Assembly (NCBI GenBank): GCA_003427395.1
Contig: BFEA01000047.1
Location: forward strand, 1,275,774 to 1,304,740
Length of the DNA: 28,967 nucleotides
Direction: 5' to 3'
Source of the DNA: Chara braunii
Lineage: Eukaryota; Streptophyta; Charophyceae; Charales; Characeae
This document shows, one piece after another, positions 9,092 to 17,799 of this stretch (the stretch's first letter is position 1; every line of letters starts with the position of its first letter). A program made the position numbers and the translations under genes. The notes beneath the pieces are model-generated. The model searched no databases. It was not told the origin of the DNA and saw only the letters and a program-made list of their open reading frames with translations.

Positions 9092-9202
9092 CGTCACAAA
9101 CAGAACTGCCCGGTAAAACCGTAGGCAGAGAGAGAGAAGAGGACAACAAACGAGGGGCTGTGACAAACTGTTTCGTCGGAGTTTCACCGACTCATCAGGA
9201 GA
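9092..9202 (-). repeat. hammerhead-bearing unit, copy 1
   Basis: A 111-bp non-transposon segment framed by TA repeats. Its left half (9092-9144) is repeated at 10394-10443 with few differences. Shared words are GAACTGCCCGGTAAA, CGTAGGCAGAGAG and GAAGAGGAC. Its right half is a hammerhead core on the minus strand. The two copies are separated only by TA repeats and two hAT-like insertions, so before those insertions they were probably tandem units joined by a TA tract. That is the organisation expected of retrozymes or of tandem terminal repeats of Penelope-like elements. No protein is encoded. Confidence 0.65.
9162..9198 (-). ncRNA. hammerhead ribozyme core (short stem III)
   Basis: Read on the minus strand from 9198: CTGATGA, then stem II GTCGG/CCGAC (9191-9187 with 9179-9175, five pairs, first pair G-C as usual) closed by a 7-nt loop TGAAACT, then GAAA (9174-9171), then a three-pair stem III ACA/TGT with loop GTT, then C at 9162, which would be the cleavage position. 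All conserved core bases of the hammerhead are present. A three-pair stem III is the form known from Penelope-like elements and retrozymes and usually works as a dimer. I cannot find a complementary stem I: the bases before CTGATGA are TATATCTC and those after the cleavage site are ACAGCCCC. Activity of this copy is therefore doubtful, although the core is intact. Confidence 0.75.
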
Positions 9203-9220
9203 TATATATATATATATATA
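9203..9220. repeat. (TA)n microsatellite
   Basis: Short pure TA repeat between the hammerhead core and hAT-like copy C. Confidence 0.85.
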
Positions 9221-9943
9221 TAGGTTAACCGGCATTCGGGACGGGCCGAACGCCTGAACCCGAACACCCGAACGTATAGGACCCCTTGGGGATGCATTCG
9301 GCTGTTCAAGCCAAATGCGGACAAAAAAAATAAAATAAAAAAAAATCAAAAAAATCTGAAAAGGAGATACGTTATGAAGAAAAATAAATTAAACAAGATT
9401 TGTCTGAGCATTACATCCAAATTCCTTACCAAATTTGAAATAAAAGTAAAATACGGAGAAAAAATACTAATAATAAAAATAACAAAAAGTTAAAGAAGAA
9501 TTAAATTTACTGAGTGCACGACCACTTGTACGACACCGCCATCTTTGGCAATTTTTCATTTTTTTTTGGCATAGCTAAATGCCCTGAAAATTTACAGATG
9601 TGTACTTCAAATCATACAAAACCCACTAAAAAAGTTTCAAATAATAATAAAATTGTTAAGACCCCGAACTAAAGTGAAAAGAAAGAATAAAAAATATAAA
9701 AAAATATGGGCGAGCACGTTTTGACACCGCTATCTTTGGCGATTTTTAATTCCTATTTGGCTGAGCTACATAACTTGAAAATTTATAGGCACATACCTCA
9801 CATCATACAGAGCTCACAAAAAACAGTTCCGAAAAAAAAACTATTTTTCGGCCCCGAAGTAATTTTTGGCGGGGGCCGAACGCCGCCGGGTTCAGACCCC
9901 ATACGGGACCCCGAACGCTCGTACGTACGGGCTGGTGACCCTG
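9221..9943 (+). mobile_element. hAT-like non-autonomous element, copy C
   Basis: About 723 bp, same orientation as copy A. The left end is slightly decayed (TAGGTTAACCGGC) and the right end is GGTGACCCTG. Subterminal GAACCCGAACACCCGAACG and GTACGTACGGG clusters are present, and two internal subunits carry ACACCGCCATCTTTGGC (about 9531) and a variant near 9725. TA repeats flank it, so the target duplication cannot be separated from background. No transposase. Confidence 0.82.
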
Positions 9944-9951
9944 TATATATA

Positions 9952-10346
9952 TATACATACAGGGTTGCCGGCGTTCGGGACGGGCCGAACACCCGAACCC
10001 GAAATGCCGTTCATGGCCTGAAATAAAAGGAAAACAAAAAGTGAAAAAAGAAAAAAAACAAATTGGTAAGTGGGAAAGCAAGTTTTAACACCACCATCTT
10101 TGCCGATTTTTCATTATTTTTGGGCCTCACAGAATGCCTTGAAAATATACAGGCACGTAGCTTACATAACCAAGAACTCAACAAAAAACATTCACAACAA
10201 AATAATAATTTTTAGGTATCAAAATATGTTTTGGCGGGGTCCGAACCCCTTCGAGTTCGGGCACCGTACGAGGACCCGAACGCCCGAACGTTCGGGGGTC
10301 AGCTTAGGGGCCTCCGTACGTTCGGCTTGGCAACCCTGTATACATA
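9952..10346 (+). mobile_element. hAT-like element, copy D, with perfect 8-bp target duplication
   Basis: A 379-bp deletion derivative (9960-10338) with perfect 10-bp terminal inverted repeats CAGGGTTGCC and GGCAACCCTG. It is flanked by the identical 8-mer TATACATA at 9952-9959 and 10339-10346. Only one of the two internal subunits remains. It lies 16 bp to the right of copy C. The 8-bp duplication plus the CAGGG end is the strongest evidence that the whole family is hAT-like and moves by cut and paste. Confidence 0.88.
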
Positions 10347-10393
10347 TATATATATATATATATACGTATATATATATATATATATATATATAT
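10347..10393. repeat. (TA)n microsatellite
   Basis: TA repeat with one CG interruption (near 10365) between hAT-like copy D and the second copy of the hammerhead-bearing unit. Confidence 0.9.
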
Positions 10394-10443
10394 CGTCAAA
10401 TAGAACTGCCCGGTAAACCGTAGGCAGAGAGGGAGAAGAGGAC
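10394..10443 (-). repeat. hammerhead-bearing unit, copy 2, cut by the gap
   Basis: The first 50 bp of the unit seen at 9092-9144, with a short deletion and a few substitutions. The part that would hold the hammerhead core falls in the adjoining run of N, so its presence cannot be checked here. Confidence 0.6.
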
Positions 10444-10703
10444 NNNNNNNNNNNNNNNNNNNNNNNNNNNNNNNNNNNNNNNNNNNNNNNNNNNNNNNNN
10501 NNNNNNNNNNNNNNNNNNNNNNNNNNNNNNNNNNNNNNNNNNNNNNNNNNNNNNNNNNNNNNNNNNNNNNNNNNNNNNNNNNNNNNNNNNNNNNNNNNNN
10601 NNNNNNNNNNNNNNNNNNNNNNNNNNNNNNNNNNNNNNNNNNNNNNNNNNNNNNNNNNNNNNNNNNNNNNNNNNNNNNNNNNNNNNNNNNNNNNNNNNNN
10701 NNN
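10444..10703. other. assembly gap (260 N)
   Basis: A run of 260 N. On its left is the second hammerhead unit and on its right the interior of hAT-like copy G, so the missing sequence probably contains the rest of the unit, a TA repeat and the left end of copy G. The long frame that spans it is meaningless. Confidence 0.99.
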
Positions 10704-11177
10704 ATTAAACAAGATTTGTCTGAGCATTACGTCCGAATTCCTTACCAAATTTGAAATAAAAATAAAATACACAGAGTAAATACTAATAATAAAAATAAAT
10801 AAAAATAAAAAGAGAATTAAATTTAGTGAGTGCGCGAGCATGTTTTTGACACCGCCATCTTTGGCGATTTTTCATTTTTTTTTTGGCATAGCTAAATGCC
10901 CTGAAAATTTACAGATGTGTACTTCACATAATACAAAACCCACTAAAACACTTTCAAAAAATAATAAAATTGTTTAGACCCCGAACTAAAGTGAAAACAA
11001 AAAGTAAAAACTGAAAAAAAACGTGGACGAGCACGTTTTGACACCGCCATCTTTGGCGATTTTTAATTCTTATTTGGCTAAGCCAAATGACTTGAAAATT
11101 TATGGGCATGTACCTCACCTCATAGAGAATGCATAAAAAAACATTCCGAAAAAAAAATATATTTTTAGGCCCCGAAA
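10704..11177 (+). mobile_element. hAT-like element, copy G, both ends missing
   Basis: Interior of a forward copy with both subunits (ACACCGCCATCTTTGGCG at about 10847 and 11040). The left end is lost in the gap. The right end stops at AGGCCCCGAAA, and copy E starts in the very next base. Either E inserted here with loss of G's right end, or the two were joined by recombination. Confidence 0.75.
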
Positions 11178-11280
11178 CAGGGTAACCGGCGTTCGGGACG
11201 GGCCGAACGCCCGAACCCGAACGCCCTAACGTATGGGACCCCTTGGGGATGCGTTTGGCCGTTCGGACCGAACGCAGACC

Positions 11281-11321
<41 letters not shown>

Positions 11322-11925
11322 TCATCAAAAAAATCTGAAAAAAAGATATGTTATGGAGAAAAATAAATTAAACCATATTTGTCGGAGCATTACGTCCGAA
11401 TTCCTTACCCAATTTGAAATAAAAATAAAATACACAAAAAAGTACTAATAATAAAAATAAATAAAAATAAATAAAAATAAAAAGAGAATTAAATTTAGTG
11501 AGTGCCGAGCATGTTTTCGACACCGCCATCTTTGGCGATTTTTTATTTTTTTTTGGCATAGCTAAATGCCCTTAAAATTCACAAATGTGTACTTCACATA
11601 ATACAAAACCCACTAAAAAAGTTTCAAAAAAGAATCAAATTGTTTAGACCCCGAACTAAAGTGAAAACAAAAAGTAAAAAGTGAAAAACAACGTGGGCGA
11701 GCACGTTTTGACACCACCATCTTTGGCGATTTTTAATTAATTTTTGGCTAAGCCAAATGACTTGAAAATCTATCGCATGTAGCTCACGTTATAGAGAACC
11801 CATAGAAAAACATTTCGAAAAAAACAATTATTTTTATGCCCCGAAATAATTTTTGGCGGGGGCCGAACGCCGTCGGGTTCGGGCCCCGTACGGGGCCCCG
11901 AACGCCCGAACGTACGAAGGTCCGT
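11178..11925 (+). mobile_element. hAT-like element, copy E, right end missing
   Basis: Starts with a clear family end CAGGGTAACCGGCGTTCGGG and continues through a long A run (about 11282-11319) and two subunits (about 11518 and 11711). It then has the right subterminal GAACGCCCGAACGTACG, but the terminal repeat itself is absent. A different family end in inverted orientation begins just after. Confidence 0.78.
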
Positions 11926-11936
11926 ATTTTTATTTT

Positions 11937-12019
11937 AGTTCGGCCCGAATGACCGAACTCATCCCCGAAAGGTGTCGTACGTTCGGGTGTTCGGCTTAGG
12001 GCGTTCGGCCCGTCCCTGG
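11937..12019 (-). mobile_element. hAT-like element, isolated inverted end
   Basis: Subterminal CG-rich block of the family in reverse orientation (GTACGTTCGGGTGTTCGG, then GCGTTCGGCCCGTCCCTGG). It lacks the terminal TTACCCTG. Directly to its right the reverse-transcriptase remnant begins, so this may mark a breakpoint between the transposon nest and the retroelement. Confidence 0.6.
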
Positions 12020-12099
12020 AGACCTATTTGTCCCTCGTACATGGAATGTTCGGTGAAAGGCGGGAGGATTGTGTCTCCTATTGTGAACTGTTTACTGTG

Positions 12100-13111
12100 G
12101 GGATTACCAAAAGAGTCTAATCCGAATTTACGTAGGAGGTGCATTCTATCAACAGGGAGCTTCAAAAGGACGACCGATTGTTAGTTGCTTCTTATGATGT
12201 TAAAGAAATGGTTTCGCATCTGCCTCATGAGTCCATTCTCGAAGCTTTGGCATGGGTAATTGACTTTTGGAGAGACAAAGGAGTTAAGGGGGTCTTAGTT
12301 ACAAAACAGGGTAAAGAGGCCAAGCTGACGCGTGGGAAGGTGGAAATCGGGTGACAGTTCATTCCGTTGGATTTGGTTTTCTCATTTGTCTAGTTTGAAT
12401 TGGCAAACACTTTTGCTTCTACGTGTGCGGAGATTTTTAGACAAACTGTTAGGATTTCGATGGGTAAATCCACCAGCCCAGCCTTAGCCTGTCTCTTGTG
12501 TTCGCATAACGAGTTTCTATTTTTATCTAGCCTGGGTGTTGATAGGAAATTGTTTTGCGGCTTTCGTCCGGCCGATGACATTTATGTTTTTATTATTAGG
12601 CGACATGGAATGAACACGCATGAGGCAACCGCGATATTGAAGAGTTTTTCTCACTGTTACGATAAGAATCTCGTGCTCGAAAGGACGGACGAAGGGAATT
12701 TGTGGAGTTATCTAGGTTGCGTACTTGGAGTCGGAGTGGACTAATTTGGTATTGTTTGTATCCCTAGCATCATGAATAAGATGGATTTGCATGTTGGGGA
12801 TCTCCTCACCTTTCAAAGCATTCAGGATTTTACTTCATTTTCGAGTTGGCAATAGAAGTTTGCTGTTATCTCGTCCTTCCTGTGCATAGCTAGATTGAAC
12901 TCCAATCAGATACCCTTTTCGACAGGGAACTCACAAATTTTTCCGTTGTTGCTAACATTAAAATGCGAACTACGGATTCAAGGATAGATACCTTTTTCGA
13001 CAGGGCACTCACAAATTTTTGTAGAAAATTTGGAGGGATTTGGGGAGAATGGGTGTCGTTATTAACAAGATGGGATCGTTTTACGAGCAAGGAGTCTTTT
13101 GTTGGACCTTC
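12100..13111 (+). pseudogene. Penelope-like reverse transcriptase remnant
   Basis: The main frame runs from about 12139 to 12744 with an internal TGA (12352-12354) and TAG (12391-12393). Reverse-transcriptase landmarks occur in the right order: an A motif like SYDVKEMVSHLPHESILEAL (D of the DV pair), a B motif RISMGKSTSPALACL, and a C motif FRPADDIYVFI, in which the usual aromatic before ADD is Pro. A further block KFAVISSFLCIARLNS near 12855-12905 matches the region after the catalytic core. The frame then shifts: SDTLFDRELTNF (12905-12940) and a second version near 12984-13019 look like a tandem duplication of about 79 bp. The frame closes at 13111. In Penelope-like elements this enzyme primes copying into DNA ends, often with a GIY-YIG nuclease, which I do not see. 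Stops, shifts and the altered C motif make it inactive. The family call rests on motif resemblance only. Confidence 0.65.
12908..13020 (+). repeat. short tandem duplication inside the retroelement
   Basis: The string TTTTTCGACAGGG, followed by an ACTCACAAATTTTT block, occurs twice about 79 bp apart. It covers the same part of the reverse-transcriptase tail in both copies. Confidence 0.75.
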
Positions 13112-13384
13112 GTTTTAGAGGGTGGTATTGGAGTGGGGATTGTCTCGCATGTGTGCGCACAAAGTTTTATAACTGTTCATAGCCACATAGGATTGCTGAT
13201 TGGTGTATTTAGTATTTTGTGTTGCTAGAAGGATGTGATAATGGACCGATATCCTGAGGAGGAATATTTTGACTCACTAGAACTGATAGCATGTCTTAAG
13301 TAGTTTAGTTTCCGAGTATACTGAGGGGTTATGACGAAGAGACTTTGAATATATATCGAGCATTGTGTTATTTTGTAACTGATT

Positions 13385-13660
13385 TGAACAAGGGGGTTAT
13401 ATTTAGTGTTTTTGGACATATCATGAGTGTTTGAGCAGTCTGATTGGAACCAGGGGGTCACATTCAAGTGGCTTTGGACTTATTATGAACCAGGGGGTTT
13501 GCATTGAAGTGAATTTGAACGTATTATGAGTGTTGGAAAGGTGTAGTAATTTGATTTGAACCAGGGGGTCGCATCGAAGTGTTTTTGGACTTTTTATGAA
13601 CCAAGGGGTCGCATTAAAATAGCTTTGGCCATTTTTTGATTGAATGGGTTGCAAACTGGA
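13385..13660 (+). repeat. irregular tandem repeat with GAACCAGGGGG
   Basis: The word GAACCAGGGGG or a close variant recurs at 13386, 13447, 13487, 13558, 13598 and, degraded, near 13639, with spacings of 61, 40, 71, 40 and about 41 bp. Between copies runs a shared GCATTGAAGTGGCTTTGGAC-like sequence. Long and short units seem to alternate. It lies downstream of the reverse-transcriptase remnant and may be its 3' region. Confidence 0.75.
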
Positions 13661-14056
13661 GGGGGACTCGAACCGGAGACTACTAGGCAATTTTTTTTTT
13701 TTTGACTATTTCGAATCTGGATCTTTGGTTTATAGGATTCTAAGTCGGCTATGAGATGAGACTTTCTTACTAGGTGGGATTCGAACTTGAGTGAGATTTG
13801 AACTGACAAATATTGGACAGTTGCTTTTGAACTGGAGAACACTTACAGTTTTTATAACCTGTGTCTAGTTCATTTTTTCTATTAGTCACACCTTGGACAA
13901 GGTCTGGTTTTTGGATAGTTCGCATGTACAGCTTATTATGACACATCCAATTTTTGAGTTCGACTTGGTTCATTCCTGGTAGAGGACTTCAATGTCTATC
14001 GTTAGTATATATAGTTAGTTTTTCCAAGTCATGTCACCGATATCGAAAGGCCCCTG

Positions 14057-14098
14057 ATGATCCTGGTTTTGGCGGCCATATGAAACCGGTAGGATCAT
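14057..14098. repeat. hairpin with nested stems
   Basis: ATGATCCT (14057-14064) pairs with AGGATCAT (14091-14098), and just inside it GGTTT pairs with AAACC (14083-14087). A small central GGC/GCC pairing lies in the loop. CTGATGA and GAAAC words occur in it by position, but they do not form a hammerhead. It lies about 950 bp after the reverse-transcriptase remnant. Confidence 0.6.
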
Positions 14099-14149
14099 AC
14101 GTCACGTCGTTCTTCGTGTTTTATCTTTAATACATAGTCGTGTTCGGGA

Positions 14150-14245
14150 CATGGTCTTGTTTTTTATCTCTACTGGTTTTCACTCCCTTTCTCCATCCTT
14201 TCCTCCAATTTCTCCTTCTTTTTTTTCTTCGGCATTTTTCGAGTC
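14150..14245 (+). repeat. pyrimidine-rich tract
   Basis: CT-rich plus-strand sequence of the same kind as those in the first 7 kb, followed by a short CA repeat (14286-14299). Confidence 0.6.
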
Positions 14246-14298
14246 ATCTATTTATGATTGTTCACAGTTTGTCAGCCTCGGCTTGACACACACACACA

Positions 14299-14322
14299 CC
14301 GTCCCGAACGGCAGTTACCCTG
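14299..14322 (-). mobile_element. hAT-like element, solo terminal end
   Basis: CCGTCCCGAACGGCAGTTAC followed by CCTG is a clear terminal repeat of the hAT-like family in reverse orientation, with no matching second end nearby. Confidence 0.65.
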
Positions 14323-14507
14323 CTTGTAAGGGTATTTAGTCTGATACCGGATGTACTGGTGGTGTAAGCAATATGAAATGCATAAAACATTTACATGACA
14401 ACAAAATACAATGAATAACAAGCTAAATTGAAACAAAAATCGGAACAGATTAGGTAATGTCATATAATCGATTGACTGACGAATAGCCAGAATGTAAGAA
14501 AAATTTA

Positions 14508-14809
14508 TATACAACTAGGCTACCTGAGTGACCCGGGTCCACTTGCCCGGCCGGGCCGAAAAGAAATAAGAAAATAAAAAAATAAAATTTAATTTTAATT
14601 TATTTTTTATTGTAAATTTGATTAAGAATTTCAATTTGACCCTGAGGCAAAAGTTGTGTAGTTTTTTTTTTTCATAACATAGTTTTTTTTTTGAATTTTT
14701 GGATGTTTTTTGTTTTTCTTGGCAGAGACCTCCCTTAGTCCTTGCACTGTCGGACCGTCGGGGAAAATAAGGTGACTCGGACGGCCTGGACGGTAGCCTA
14801 AGTATACAA
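14508..14809. mobile_element. short inverted-repeat element, AGGCTACC family
   Basis: The element (14515-14802, 288 bp) begins CTAGGCTACC and ends GGTAGCCTAAG, so the terminal repeats match apart from one base insertion. It is flanked by the 7-mer TATACAA at 14508-14514 and 14803-14809. Subterminal GC-rich words (GACCCGGGTC, CCCGGCCGGGCC on the left and GACTCGGACGG, GGCCTGG on the right) surround an AT-rich centre. There is no coding capacity. The 7- to 8-bp duplication and general layout resemble the main hAT-like family, but the ends differ. A piece of the same family is at 8218-8257. Confidence 0.65.
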
Positions 14810-17525
14810 GGAGAAAGACATCATAATAAGAGATACATAAACACTTGCACCCTCTTAATCTTTAATTTTCTCCTTTCCTCTTAAATCTAATAGAATATCT
14901 AATAAGATGCAACAATGGTGCCTTGCATATTGCCTGATAAGCTTCAAGTGCGCATAAGTGGAAAGCATTGTATGGTCACACATGGGCTACCGTTGAAAAT
15001 ATAAATGAAAAGGTAATACATGTTAAACGAATTATGAACAATATGACATCAAAAAGTAAAATTTATCCTACTTCTCCGAACCTTCAACACCTTAGAATGT
15101 AGTCGGTTTACCTTGGCGAGTAAGTTTAGCACATGTAGTGTATTTTTACCTTTGGTTGGCATCATTTTTTTTTTTTTTTAATAGATAACCTTTACCGGTC
15201 CCTTAGATGTGACCTTACATTCAAACTAATAATAATTCACCAAACTGTCAGTTAGGTTGACCATAAGATGAGAGAGCACCCCCCCAAGAACAAATTTACG
15301 ATGAGCATTATGCAGCAGGATCATATGGTGAAAAACTCTTATAAAGTAACATCAAATTTAGTAGAAATATGGATCAAATATTAAATATAAAAAATAGGAA
15401 AAATCAAGGATATGTACTGTATGGTATTAGATAGTAATAGTCATAATACATTCATTTACTTTGTCCTAAACTCCCATACTTTGGCCGTACTACCTTTTTT
15501 TTTATCAAAAAATGCAAAATATGTTCTACAAAAAAAAAATGAGGCTAGAGACCATAGGGATAATCCCTCACATTGTGGTGTTAAATCTCGAAAGGACAAT
15601 CTTTCATGTCATTTCTTATTGTCATTATAGTATTACAGAGAAACTCGTAGAAGCCGCATTCATGCTCAAGCCTCTAACGAGGGAACATGCGGGATCTGCA
15701 ACTACCAGCAGGATGGCGGCCTAGCTCATTTCACAAGGTACGGAAGCGACATTTATGAGGTTTCATGTTCAGTTCTCATTGGCCTCATGTACCTTACTGG
15801 GTAAGCTTGGCGCCCGCCACCTAGAGATATATCGTTGGTCTCCCCGAGTGATATTTAATAGAGACTTCTGATGTTCATAGGGAAAAGGGACCGGAGGAGA
15901 GGCACAATGGCCCATCGAAGAAGCTTGGTCCTCATACTACCGGCTTGACCCCTGACCGGTATCTTTCACCTGTTGTGGCAGGTATCTCACCTGCTGGTGT
16001 TCATTATATTCCTTTTTCGATGATGATGTTTGTATTGTAAGTATTTACTAACAATAGAAGTATGGACACATTATAACTTTTTTGGATGTCTCTTAGTATA
16101 TAATCTGAAAAATACAAGTAACAAATTGCAATGTGAATAAATAATCTTGAAAATACGACGACCTTATAAAGTTTTTGCTTTTGTCAATCAACCACCTAAT
16201 AAATTGAACTAACTAGCTAACTAAACAATTAACTAGCTAACCAACCTCCTATAAACGACAACAACATAACCTTGCAGGTCCCTTGCTAATATCTAACTAT
16301 TAGTATATCCCCATTCACTTGCTGAACTACTCCAATCGCTTGTTGCTCTATCCCTCAATTTTTTTTTCCTCAGTTTATTTGTCCTATCTCTTGTTGATTC
16401 GTATTGTTTTTACCCGCCAACTGCTCCTTGTACTTCTCTCTCCTTGCACTTATCACTTTGTCGATGTTTTCCTTATTTTTTCAATTTCTTGATTGTTTTA
16501 TCAAACTATCATTCATTCACCATTACTTTCATCAATTCAATATCGTGTTTTCAATTAACCGGAGTGGGTGCAAAATATTTACTCAAGTAAATGATGTAAA
16601 ATTTCCTTCCTACGAATTTGTTGATATGGTCGAAGATAGTTGTCGTTTTATAATTGTCATCCTCAAGTAATGCAAAGTTGCCAATATGATCTTGCTATGA
16701 CATTACCATAGTTTATGAGAAAATAAGGACTTATTTCTAAGCAAAGAAGTAAAAAAAAACGGAGATATGGAGTACCACCCTCATTTACCTAAGTCCAAAC
16801 CCTTAAATCTAAAAATTTCAGCAATTAAAATATAGTTGACAATCGAAAGTGCAAAATTCACATTACCACTCCTAAAAAGACGTAAACACATTAAAAAAAT
16901 TATGACAATAGAACCATGACAACAACTGCATATATTTGAATAAGATATATCTTCTTTTGTTAAGTTCATAAAAATATTTTTTTAATCGAAAAAAAATCAT
17001 TCTTTATCTATCAAATGCAAAAAAAATAATTTGTTTTCCAGCCAACCATTACGACCTAGACAAACTGGACTAATCCGATGATCATCTTAGCAAGCCAAAG
17101 TATGAGTTTTTTTGTTCAAAAAAACTCATATTGATACAATTTTTTACTTACCAAAATATTTCAAAAGTTGTCTGTATCATTGAGTTTGGTGATAGTGCCT
17201 CACAGGGACTTTTGTGACAACATGTGTGGTAATATAATCCATTACTTACTTATTTGAAGTTATTTCCCTTACTTATCTATATAAAATGAAATCATATAAT
17301 GTAGCGCAAGTTTCAGGCAACAGACTCAAAAGGCTTACTCTTTTGTAGCTTTTAACACACATGATTTATCTTTTTTAACAATAGTATCGTTCTGTGTCTT
17401 GCCTTTTTTTTCACTTCATTTGTCTTCATGCGACCCAAATGATAAAATACCATTTGAAAGTAGGCTTCATTTCAGGATGTTGTTGTGAACCGACTAAGTT
17501 TCTTTTGTATGTGTGTGGTGTGATC
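14810..17525. other. AT-rich intergenic DNA, no gene recognised
   Basis: About 2.7 kb of AT-rich sequence. Short frames of up to 88 codons near 16404-16670 and elsewhere show no domain. A perfect TACCGG/CCGGTA hairpin occurs near 15940-15960, with a doubled GGTATCT/CACCTG phrase just after it (about 15957-15996). No RNA gene or clear repeat unit was found. Confidence 0.45.
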
Positions 17526-17798
17526 GTGTTCACCTACGTAGCACCGTGTTCACGTTCGGAGGCGAACGTGAACATGTTTGCCTGAACGCGAACAAGTGTT
17601 CAAAACCCTCCGAACGCGAACATAAAAAACACGAAGTTATCAGAAACATCTAAAAAATATATATGTTATGTAAAATAATAATACGATCAACTTTTGCCTT
17701 GGAGTCATGTTGAAATTCGTAGCCAATCATGAGTTAAATATTATTCACACGAACGTGAAGGGGCGCAAACACTTTGGTTGTGCTACGCAGGTGTTCAC
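17526..17798. mobile_element. short inverted-repeat element with 8-bp target duplication
   Basis: The element (17534-17790, 257 bp) starts CTACGTAGCAC and ends GTGCTACGCAG, terminal repeats with one mismatch. It is flanked by identical GTGTTCAC at 17526-17533 and 17791-17798. The identity runs two bases further (CT), but on the left those two bases belong to the element. Near the left end is a perfect hairpin GTTCACGTTCG/CGAACGTGAAC, and GAACGCGAAC words are repeated, as in the main family. No transposase. An 8-bp duplication points to hAT. Confidence 0.75.
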
Positions 17799-17799
17799 C

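Noticed and set aside
10299-10841. 180-codon minus-strand frame
   Set aside because: Most of it is the run of N in the assembly gap.
13660-13795. tRNA or SINE promoter on the minus strand
   Set aside because: Two B-box-like words (GGTTCGAGTCC and AGTTCGAATCC) occur, but no cloverleaf or convincing A box lies at the right distance.
14051-14090. Hammerhead on the plus strand (CTGATGA ... GAAAC)
   Set aside because: The bases between the two words do not form a stem II next to the core. The words are part of a different, better hairpin.
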